From: Streptomyces sp. NBC_00457
GTDB taxonomy: Bacteria > Actinomycetota > Actinomycetes > Streptomycetales > Streptomycetaceae
DNA length: 64,000 nt
Direction of reading: 5' to 3'
Assembly: GCF_036014015.1 (NCBI RefSeq)
Contig: NZ_CP107905.1
Span: 7,378,001 to 7,442,000, forward strand
Shown: piece after piece, positions 32,131-40,200 of the stretch
Position numbering within the stretch: the stretch's first letter is position 1
Layout: each line of letters opens with the position of its first letter
Position numbers and translations under genes: made by a program
Notes under the pieces: generated by a model
Database searches by the model: none
What the model was told of the DNA's origin: nothing
Seen by the model: the letters and a program-made list of their open reading frames with translations, nothing else

Positions 32131-32787
32131 TCACGCCCCGGTCAGGCCCCCGGAGCAGGCGGCGCCCGGCTCAGGAGTCTGCGCACCCTGGACGTACTTG
32201 GTGAAGAACTGCTCCACCCTCGGGTCGGACGCCTTGTCCACACTGAGCTGGCGGCCCCAGGCCGACAGCATGATGGACCCGGACTGGTCGTCGTTCGGGC
32301 TCATCAGGGTGTAAGGCGTCCGGGAGACCTTGTCGCCGAGCGTCTTGATGTCGGCGTCGGCGGCTTTGTCGTTGTACGTCACCCAGACCGCGCCGTGCTC
32401 CAGGGAGTGCACGGCGTTCTCGTTCGGGACGGGCTTGGTGTAGACCGTTCCGTCGCAGGTCATCCAGGCCTGGTGGTGGTCGCCGCCGACGGGTGGGTCC
32501 ATCGGGTAGTCGACGGTGCCCTCGACGTGGTTCTGCTTGAGCTCCTTCTTCGCCCAGGTCCGCTCGCCGCGTACGGGCTTCTTCGCCGCGGCGGCCTGCT
32601 GCTCGTCCTTCTCGTCGGCCTTGTTGAGGGCGTACCCGCCCCAGCCGACCAGTCCGGCGACGATGACCGTGCTGAGCGTGATGGTGATGATCCGGTTGCG
32701 GCGCTCGCGGGCCTGGTCGGCGCGGCGCATCTCCTCTATTCGCGCCCGCCGTGCCTGGGCGGCGGCCTTCTTGCTGGTTCTGCTCAT
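32131..32787 (-). CDS. DUF3105 membrane-anchored protein
   Basis: 218 residues from ATG 32787 (GAGGAACACACAGCC upstream); an earlier in-frame start is unlikely. A basic, coiled N-terminus (SRTSKKAAAQARRARIEEMRRADQARERRNR) precedes one membrane helix (IITITLSTVIVAGLVGWGGYAL); the outer part carries the DUF3105 core HVEGTVDYPMDPPVGGDHHQAWMTCDGTVYTKPVPNENAVHSLEHGAVWVTYN with its conserved His residues, which could bind metal. Commonly found beside DUF6153 and DUF305 genes in Streptomyces. Function unknown. Confidence 0.9.
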   Translation of the reverse strand: MSRTSKKAAAQARRARIEEMRRADQARERRNRIITITLSTVIVAGLVGWGGYALNKADEKDEQQAAAAKKPVRGERTWAKKELKQNHVEGTVDYPMDPPVGGDHHQAWMTCDGTVYTKPVPNENAVHSLEHGAVWVTYNDKAADADIKTLGDKVSRTPYTLMSPNDDQSGSIMLSAWGRQLSVDKASDPRVEQFFTKYVQGAQTPEPGAACSGGLTGA

Positions 32788-32893
32788 GGCTGTGTGTTCC
32801 TCGTCCCCGCCGAACGGCGGTGCATGCAGGGGTGGTTGGACGTACGCCGCCGGGCCGGTGCGCACACGTGCGTAACGGGCCCTGGGAGTTCGT

Positions 32894-33337
32894 CTACGTC
32901 CGCTGCACCTGGAGGACGTGGAGATCGGGAGCGCGACAGGCCGGCGTGGGCCCGGCGATGCGCGGGGCGGTGTCCGGCGGCCGGGGCAGGTCCGGCGAGC
33001 GGGGGAGGATCGCCGGGAGGGGATGGACGGGAGCGGCGAGCACGGCTCGTACGGCGTCGACGGCCCGGTGGCAGCACATGTCGCCGTAGGGGCAGTCGGA
33101 GGCGTGCGCGACGGGCGCCGCGAGGGGTTGCTCGGCAGGGGGGACCGTCGCGGCGGTGGACACGGAGATCGTGGCGGCGGCGTCGGCCGGGGCGCTCTGA
33201 CCGGGCGTCACGAGGCCCAGGCAGAGCACCAGCGCGGAGAGCAGTACGGAGAGCAGTGCGGCGGTGGCAGGGCTGAGCGCCGCGATCCGCGCGGTCCGCC
33301 GCGTGCCGCGGGTCGCGTCCTGCGCCCGGCTCTTCAT
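32894..33337 (-). CDS. DUF6153-family protein
   Basis: 147 residues. One hydrophobic helix (TAALLSVLLSALVLCLGLVTPG), then a short outer segment with CPYGDMCC, and the typical ending RAPDLHVLQVQRT. This matches the DUF6153 family of small actinobacterial membrane proteins, which usually accompany DUF3105/DUF305 genes as here. The paired cysteines and Met suggest a metal or redox role, which is only inference. Confidence 0.8.
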   Translation of the reverse strand: MKSRAQDATRGTRRTARIAALSPATAALLSVLLSALVLCLGLVTPGQSAPADAAATISVSTAATVPPAEQPLAAPVAHASDCPYGDMCCHRAVDAVRAVLAAPVHPLPAILPRSPDLPRPPDTAPRIAGPTPACRAPDLHVLQVQRT

Positions 33338-33460
33338 CGCGTTGATATTAGGCGGTGCCTGTGAGCGAGTTGGGGTCGGTGGTGTCCGGGGTGCGGACGT
33401 GCGGCGGCGGGATCTCTTTCGTTCGTGCTCATCGGGGCCGAAGCCGAGGCTGGCTGACGG

Positions 33461-34579
33461 TCACCCCGGCATATCGGCAAGCATCAGCCGAAGCGTGCCG
33501 TCGCGCTCCACCGCGATCCGCGGCCCGCCGCTGATCCGGCCCAGCGTCTCCGCGAGCCACGCGCGGTCATCCGGCGGCGCGGACTCCAGCCGCATCCGCC
33601 GCGCCCGCAAGGGCATCAGGCGCAGCCCGGTCAGCCGTCCCGTCTCCGCGTCCAGCGAGACGAGGTGGGCGAGGCGCAGGTCGTCGCGGTACTGCTCGTA
33701 GCCGGAGATGCCTTCGTAGTCGTCGATGAAGTCGCCGCAGCCGTGCAGGATCAGCCGGTCGCGGTACACCTCCAGCGGGCGGGGATGGTGCGAGGAATGC
33801 CCGTGGACGACGTCGGCGCCGCCGTCGACCAAGGCGTGCGCGAAGGCGGTCTGGTCGTGCGGGACGCGGTAGCCCCAGTTGGAACCCCAGTGCACGGAGA
33901 CGACGACGAGGTCGCCCGCGCGTCTGACCTGTCGTATGCGTACGACCGTCGCGGCGGCCTCGGCGGCGGAGAGTTCGGGCACGTAGGCGACACCGGACCG
34001 GCCCGTCGTCGCGGCCCAGTCGGGCGGGATGCCGCTGGACCACGCCCCCAGGGCGAACACCAGGACCCGGTGGCCGTGCCCGAGCGGGACGACCGCCGGC
34101 GCGTACGCCTCGTCGGCGTTCCGTCCCGCTCCCGCCGTCCGCAGGCCCGCGCCGGCGACCGAGCCGAGGGTTTCGTCGAGTCCGGGGCGGCCGAAGTCGA
34201 GGACGTGGTTGTTGGCCAGGACACACACGTCGGGGCGGGCCACGGTCAGGGCGGGCAGGTTGGCCGGGTGCATCCGGTAGTGCACCTCCTTGCCGGGCGC
34301 GAACGCGTCGCTGCGCGTGACGGACGTCTCCAGGTTCAGAATCCGCACGTCCGGCCCGGCCTCGTCCAGCACGCGCAGCGCCTCGCCCCACGGCCAGGAC
34401 GGGGGTACGGGTGCGGGGACGGGCCCGTGCGCCGCCTCGGCCAGGTCGACGTAGGAACGGGCGTCCGCGACCCACGTCTCCCGCAGGGCCGGATCGCCCG
34501 GGTGCGGGAGGATCTGGTCGACACCTCGTCCGAGCATCACGTCGCCGCACAGGAACAGCGTGACTACGCCGCTACCCAT
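33461..34579 (-). CDS. CapA-family (PGA_cap) metallophosphatase-like protein
   Basis: 372 residues. CapA/PgsA-like calcineurin fold: LFLCGDVMLGRGVDQ (metal Asp), ILNLETSVTRSD, VCVLANNHVLDFGRPGLDETL with Asn-His, VVSVHWGSNWGYRVPHDQTAFAHALVDGGADVVHGHSSHHPRPLEVYRDRLILHGCGDFIDDY. Family members take part in poly-gamma-glutamate capsule synthesis, but many actinobacterial copies lack the other cap genes, as here, and their role is unknown. No signal peptide, so probably cytoplasmic. Confidence 0.9.
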   Translation of the reverse strand: MGSGVVTLFLCGDVMLGRGVDQILPHPGDPALRETWVADARSYVDLAEAAHGPVPAPVPPSWPWGEALRVLDEAGPDVRILNLETSVTRSDAFAPGKEVHYRMHPANLPALTVARPDVCVLANNHVLDFGRPGLDETLGSVAGAGLRTAGAGRNADEAYAPAVVPLGHGHRVLVFALGAWSSGIPPDWAATTGRSGVAYVPELSAAEAAATVVRIRQVRRAGDLVVVSVHWGSNWGYRVPHDQTAFAHALVDGGADVVHGHSSHHPRPLEVYRDRLILHGCGDFIDDYEGISGYEQYRDDLRLAHLVSLDAETGRLTGLRLMPLRARRMRLESAPPDDRAWLAETLGRISGGPRIAVERDGTLRLMLADMPG

Positions 34580-34625
34580 ACAGCCAGCTTAAGCGGGTCG
34601 AGTGGAAGTCGGCCGACGGTTCGGC

Positions 34626-34682
34626 AGCGCCCCCGAAGGGGCGCGGGGAACTGCGCGACAAGCCACGACGGCGCCGCAGCCG
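34626..34682 (+). repeat. Streptomyces intergenic repeat (GGGGCGCGGGGAACTGCGCGA), copy 1
   Basis: Contains the hairpin CCCCGAAGGGG and the core GCGCGGGGAACTGCGCGACA followed by AGCCACGACG. This core recurs widely between genes in Streptomyces genomes. A second copy in inverse orientation lies at 35982-36040. Confidence 0.8.
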
Positions 34683-34795
34683 ACCGACTACCGGCCCCCG
34701 CCCATCGCCCATTTAGACTTGCGCCGGCGCGTCAGCCCCGCCCAGCAGGGGCGACGCTGCCCCGGGGGTGACCGTGGACGAGGGGGAGTAGCAGC

Positions 34796-35932
34796 ATGGC
34801 CGGACAGCCGTCCGACGAGACGCCCATTTCCGACGACGAGTGGGAGCGCTTCCTCAAGGAAGCGGAGCGGGAGACCCCGGCCTCGGCTCCGAAGGAACCG
34901 TCCGCGCGGGCCCGTATGGTCACCGCACGATTGCGGGAGCAGGACGCGCGGGGGCAGGCGCCCGAAGCGTGGCGTGCCGGGCCCGACCGGCGGGTGACGG
35001 AGCGGCGCGGGGCACGGCGCCGGCGGCTGTGGGCGATCCTCGGCGTTCCCGTCGCGATCGTCGTCGCACTGGTGGCGGTGAAGCCGTCGCTGCTCCCCGG
35101 GGACCCCTTCGGATCCGGCGCCTCGGACGATGCCGGCGCCGCCTCCCCGCTGCCCGCCGAAACCGCCCGCCCCACCGCACCGCCGTCCTCGGTGGCCCCG
35201 GACACCGCCACCCTCGCCGACCCGTTCGCCGGGTCACCGGCCAAGGACTACGCCGACGGCGCGGCCGGGATCGTACTGCCGAAGGCGACCGCGGTCGGCG
35301 CGTTCTCCGCGGCGCAGGTGGGCCAAGCCCTGCGGCAGACCCGGGAGTTGCTGGTCGACGCGAACCTCGACCCGGTCACGCTGCGCGGCGGCCGGCCCGA
35401 GACCGCGTTCGACGTGATCGAGCCGGAGCAGACGGAGCTTGTGGAGTTGCTCGACACGTCGTTGCGCAAGCCCGACAAGGACCACGACCCCCTGACCATG
35501 TTCAGCCGCTTCGACCCCGACGAAGTCCGCCTCGCCGGTGACGTCGTCAAGACACGCGGGCGGATGACCTTCGGGGCCGGCGAGGACGGCTCGCTCGCCG
35601 TGCACGCCGACTACACCTTCGTCTACCCGCTGGTGAAGGCGGGCGACGGTGCGACTGAGGTGGCCCGGACCGTCGTACGCCGCGTGCTCGACCTCCGCCT
35701 CGACGATCCCGGCCGCTACCAGGTCACGCCGGGAAAGATCGCCGTCCAGCGCTACGACCAGGAGATCGGCAACTCCGCCTGCGACGTCTACGACGGCTTC
35801 CTCCACCCCGGTTTCGACTCGGACGTCCCCTCCGGCCCCTCGCCCTCCGGTTCGGCGGTGGACCCGTACGACCGCAGTCGCACTCCGAACCCGGACCGCG
35901 AGGAGGAGTGCGGGACGGTCACCCGTACGTAG
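34796..35932 (+). CDS. Hypothetical single-pass membrane protein
   Basis: 378 residues; ATG 34796 after GGGGGAGTAGCAGC. An acidic/basic cytoplasmic N-terminus (ISDDEWERFLKEAERETPASAPKEPSARARMVTARLREQDARG) leads to RRRRLWAILGVPVAIVVALVAVKPSLL, a membrane anchor at about 75-98, then a Pro/Ala-rich linker and an outer domain from about 140 (AAGIVLPKATAVGAFSAAQVGQALRQTRELLVDANLDPVTLRGG ... ADYTFVYPLVKAGDG). No family recognised; it is conserved-looking and lies next to mbl but divergent from capA. Two inverted copies of a genomic repeat bracket it. Confidence 0.85.
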   Translation: MAGQPSDETPISDDEWERFLKEAERETPASAPKEPSARARMVTARLREQDARGQAPEAWRAGPDRRVTERRGARRRRLWAILGVPVAIVVALVAVKPSLLPGDPFGSGASDDAGAASPLPAETARPTAPPSSVAPDTATLADPFAGSPAKDYADGAAGIVLPKATAVGAFSAAQVGQALRQTRELLVDANLDPVTLRGGRPETAFDVIEPEQTELVELLDTSLRKPDKDHDPLTMFSRFDPDEVRLAGDVVKTRGRMTFGAGEDGSLAVHADYTFVYPLVKAGDGATEVARTVVRRVLDLRLDDPGRYQVTPGKIAVQRYDQEIGNSACDVYDGFLHPGFDSDVPSGPSPSGSAVDPYDRSRTPNPDREEECGTVTRT

Positions 35933-35981
35933 GCGCTCCGCTGGTGGTGCGGTGCGGTGCGGTGCCGGGACGGGCCGTGGT

Positions 35982-36040
35982 CGTCTGCGGGTTCGTTGTG
36001 GCTGGTCGCGCAGTTCCCCGCGCCCCTACGGGGCGCTGCT
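35982..36040 (-). repeat. Streptomyces intergenic repeat, copy 2 (inverted)
   Basis: On the minus strand this reads GCGCGGGGAACTGCGCGACC then AGCCACAACG, preceded by the hairpin CCCCGTAGGGG. It overlaps the 3' end of mbl, whose stop is at 36026-36028. It faces copy 1, so the hypothetical gene is flanked by an inverted pair. Confidence 0.8.
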
Positions 36041-37066
36041 CGTATCCAGCGCGATCGGCTCGATCTCGCCCTCCAGCATGCAGCCGAGGCCCTGTACGGC
36101 ACACACGTCGGGCCGTTCCGCGATGTGTACCGGCATGCCGGTCGCCTGGCGCACCATCTGGTCGAGGCCGGGGATCAGGGCGCTCCCGCCGACCATCATG
36201 ACCCCCCGGTCGGACAGGTCGGCCACCAGGTCGGGCGGGCAGTCCCGCAGCACCTTGCCGATGCCGTCGAGGACGGCGGTGAGCGGGGTCTGGATGACGT
36301 CGCGTACGGCGGCGGTGTCGACGTGCACGGAACGGGCGAGACCGGTGGCGACGTCCCGGCCGTGGATCTCGGTGGAGGCGGGCCCGTGGGGCGTGAGTCC
36401 GTTGCCGGAGAGGGCGAGCTGCAGGGGTCGTACGGACTGGCTCGGCAGCATCAGTTCGTGCTGGTGCCGCAGGTGCTGCACGATCGCGCGGTCGACGGCC
36501 TCGCCGCCCACGGAGATGCGCTCGGCGGTCACGATCGCGCCCAGCGACAGCACGGCGATCTGCGTGGCGGCGGCCCCGCACACCAGCACCATCGTGGCCT
36601 CCGGCTGCTCGACGGGCAGCCCGCAGCCGACGGCGGCGGCGATCAGCGTGTCGACGAGCTCGACCCGGCGCGCACCCAGCCCGACGAGCGTCTCGATCGT
36701 CGCCCGCTGGGCCAGCGGGTCCGCGTCGTGCGGTGTGCAGGCGGCGGCCCGCAGGAACGGTTTGCGGCGCAACGAGCGGCGGATCTTGTCACCGAGCAGA
36801 TGCCGCAGCATCCGCTGTGCCATGTCGATGTCGACGACACTGCCCCCCGATACGGGCCTGACGACCCGGATGTACGGCGGCGTACGGCCCGTCATCCGCT
36901 CCGCGGACTCCCCGACCGCGATCAGCGCACCGGTCCTGGTGTTCACGGCCGCCGCCGACGGTTGGTCGACGACGAGCCCGGCCCCCTTCAGATAGACCCG
37001 GGTCCGCGCCGCCCCCAGGTCGACGGCGAAATGGCAACGGCGCAACTGGTTCAGACTGTCGGTCAC
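36026..37066 (-). CDS. mbl: MreB-like actin homologue Mbl
   Basis: 346 residues with an MreB/actin-ATPase fold: phosphate-1 loop AVDLGAARTRVYLKG, connect-1 region, phosphate-2 LVCGAAATQIAVLSLG, and adenosine motif MMVGGSALIPGLDQMV. It is divergent from canonical MreB and matches the shorter Mbl of streptomycetes, which in S. coelicolor (SCO2451) localises with MreB and contributes to spore wall synthesis. Placement next to the giant SAV_2336-type gene also fits that locus. It is the last gene of a minus-strand series, 206 bases after the giant gene. Confidence 0.85.
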   Translation of the reverse strand: MTDSLNQLRRCHFAVDLGAARTRVYLKGAGLVVDQPSAAAVNTRTGALIAVGESAERMTGRTPPYIRVVRPVSGGSVVDIDMAQRMLRHLLGDKIRRSLRRKPFLRAAACTPHDADPLAQRATIETLVGLGARRVELVDTLIAAAVGCGLPVEQPEATMVLVCGAAATQIAVLSLGAIVTAERISVGGEAVDRAIVQHLRHQHELMLPSQSVRPLQLALSGNGLTPHGPASTEIHGRDVATGLARSVHVDTAAVRDVIQTPLTAVLDGIGKVLRDCPPDLVADLSDRGVMMVGGSALIPGLDQMVRQATGMPVHIAERPDVCAVQGLGCMLEGEIEPIALDTSSAP

Positions 37067-37272
37067 GGCAGATCCTCCCGAGTGCAGAGCGTGGCGGGCC
37101 GCCGGACGCGCGCCGGCCGGCCTCGTTTCGCGGGCCGCCGGGCGGCGGGCCTCTCCCTCGCATCGTGCGGGGGGCGTGACGGGGCCCGCCTGTTCTGGGG
37201 GGCCGGGTGGGGTGCGACTGGACGGGTGATTCCTGATCTTCGCGCGGCGCGTCGCCGTCCTGTCCTGTCAGC
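37067..37272 (-). other. 206-base gap between the giant gene and mbl
   Basis: GC-rich, no frame of interest and no clear terminator. It probably carries the mbl promoter and ribosome site (GGAGGATCTGCC just before ATG 37066). Confidence 0.5.
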
Positions 37273-40200
37273 TCAGCGGTATCGGGCGGCGGTCATGAGC
37301 GTACGGAGACTCGTGACGAGGTGCGTCTCGGCGTCCGCCGCGCGCAGTCGCCGCAGGGTCCGGTCGTCCGTGCTGAAGCCGATGAACGGCAGGCCGATGG
37401 CGCGGGCGGCGGTCTGCTCGGCGACGGTGGAGCCGATCAATACGGCGCGGGCGGCGGGCACGCCGAGCCGGTCGAGGGCCCGATGGAGGACGTGCGGGTG
37501 CGGCATGAGGAGGGCGAGTTCGGTGCCGCGGCCGTGCACGCCACCCGTCACGTGCCGGGTCAGGCCCCGTCGGTCGAGGTGTTTCCTGACCGGCTCGGTC
37601 GCCCGGTCGGTCACCACGGCCAGGGGGACCTTCGCCGCGGACAGGGTGCTCACCAGCTGGTCGGACAGCGGGGTGGGCCGCGCGGTCGCCGCCGCCCGCG
37701 CCTCGTGCGAATCCATCCGGCGCCGCACCTCCTGCGCGAGGCCGTGCCCGGCGAACGCCCTGAGCAGATCGAGGGAGTTGGCATGCCCCTCCAGCGGCGG
37801 AACCGGCCCGCCCCCCGGCAGTAGCGGCTGCCCGCTCAGCGCGTCCTCGGGATCACGTTCCTCCGCGATGAGCCGCGCCACGTCCCGCAGCACCTCCCGC
37901 TCGGCGCTCGCAGGGAACATGCGGGCCAGCACGTCGTCGAAGGCCAGGATGACCGCGTCGGCGTCGGCGATGAGGGCAGACGAGGCATTGGTCGGGCGTG
38001 ACTGGTCGGGCCGGGTGCCGAGCGTCGTGGTCTGGAGCTCGGCGGGCAGGATCCAGCGGATGACATAGCCGGGCACCTTCGTCCGGGTCAGGGTCTCGCT
38101 CAGTTCGTCGCCGTACAGGCCCAGCGCGCCGAGCAGCGTTTCGGTCAGCAGGCCGGGCAGGTCGAGACCGGGGCTGCTCGCGGCCTTCACGGGGTCGTTG
38201 ACGCGCCATCTCACCTCGACGCCGGGAACGGTGTCGGGTGTGAGACCGCGCTCCGTCAGGTCGACCTTGAAGTACTGCCAGGCCACACGGACGCGGCTGG
38301 GTGCCCAGCGGGTCAACGAAGAGTCCATGGGGACGAGTTCGCCGCCGGGGAGGGAGACGACGAGGGCCTCGGACGCTTCCTCGGCAGGCACGAGCTCCCC
38401 GTCGGACATGGGGAAGGGGCCGCGCACCGCGGTGGCGGGCGACGACGTGACCGTGTCGTGGGCCGCGCCGAAGGAGGCGACCACGACCGCCGCAGTCGCT
38501 TCGCGCGCACCGTCGGGCCGGACTGCTTCATACCACCCCGTCGCATCACCCAACTGCACGAACAGCTCCGGGTCGGCGTGGGGATTCTCCTCCACCTCGA
38601 CCTGGTGCCAGAAGTCCGAGAAGGCGATGACCGCCTGCGCACCCGAGGCGTCCAGGGCGGCCTTGACCGACTCGGAGCCCGGACGGTCGCCGTCCTCCTC
38701 GCTGCCGTCCGGCCGGAACCACGCCTGCCAGAACTCCACGCGGAGACGGCGGCCGTCGAGGCGCTCCAGCAGTTCCCGCAGCCCGGTCATCGTCGCTCGG
38801 AAGAGCGGAGCTCCGTCCAGGTACGGCGCCATCCGCACCGTGAAGCCGTCTTCGTCGTCGAGCCGTTGGTAATCGGAGGGAGCGAGACCACTCACCGCGA
38901 CCAGGATCGAGACCAGCCGACGGAGGTTCTCCAGCGCCTCGTCGGTCGGCCGGCCATCCGCGAACTCGAAGCGGGCGCAGTCGCGTTGGTCGATGTCCGG
39001 CTCGTTGTCGAACGCCTCCGGCGGAAGCTCGTCGCGCGGATCGACCGGCACGTCCTCCTGGGGAAGCGGCTCCTCCGACGCCAGCTCCTCGGCCGCCACG
39101 GCGTAACCGAGCAGGTAGTCGGTGACGGTACTGTCGGCGGCGGGCTCCTCGCCCCCACCCTCCGGAGCGTCGTCGAACCTCTCCAGCTCGTCACGCAGTT
39201 CGTGTCCCAGGGTCCGCAGTTCCGGATTCTGCCCGCCGGACACCTCGTACTCCTCGTACGCCTCCAGAGCCTCCTCGCTACGGCCCTGGCGGCGGAGCGC
39301 GATGATGTACAGGCGGCGGAAGTCCTCACGGTCGGGATGGGCGCGGAGCAGCTCGGCGAGGTCGGTCTCGGCGCGCTCCAACTCGCCGCGCTCCAGGCCG
39401 AGTTCGGCGCGGGAACGGTAGAGGCCGAGGCGGAGCTGCTGGAGCCGGACGCAGGCGGTGTGCGCGGCGGGGCCGGGGACGTCGGCGAGGGGTTCGTCGC
39501 CGCGCCAAAGCTCCAGGGCCCGGTCGTAGTGCGAGCCGTGGCGGGGCGTGCGGGCCACGAGCCGTTCGCACGCGATCAGGTCGACGAAGTCGGCGCTCGT
39601 GTGCAGGGCGTAGCCGTCGGGCTGGACGGCGAGGGTGCCGGGACCCAGCAGGGTGCGCAGTGCGGAAGCCTGCCGGCGCAGCGCGGCCACGGTGTCCTGG
39701 GGCGCCTCGCCCGGGCCCCACACGCCGGCGGCCAGCTCGTCGTGGGTCACCTTGCGGCCGTGTCTGAGCAGCAGCATGGCGAGCATGGGCCGCAGGTCCG
39801 GGGGGATGGGGATGTCGCCGGTCGGGCCTTCTACACGCAGGGGACCCAGGACGTAGTAGGAGCGCCGCTCGTAGGCCTCCCTGGCCGCCCGCAGGAGATC
39901 CGGGTCGGTGAGCTGTTCCAGGCCCTCCATCTGCGTGTCCGGGACCGGGGACAGCAGCCGGTTTATGGCCTCCGCGAACCGCGGTCGCAAGCTGCTCGGC
40001 AGATGGATCAGCTGGTCCGGGTGCACCGGCCCCCGCAGCCACGCGGTCACCGCCGCCAGTTCGAGCAGCACCTCGGCCAGGGCCCGCAGATCAGGGCCGG
40101 CGGTGCGGCCCGGTGTGAAGAGGGTGATCTTCACCGTGCCGTCCGGCAGGAGGACGACCTGCCCTGCTTCGAGCCCTTTGTGGAAGATGCCGGACAGGTG

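Noticed and set aside
33338..33460. Small gene between DUF6153 and CapA genes
   Set aside because: The only frames are short and lack ribosome sites and recognisable features.
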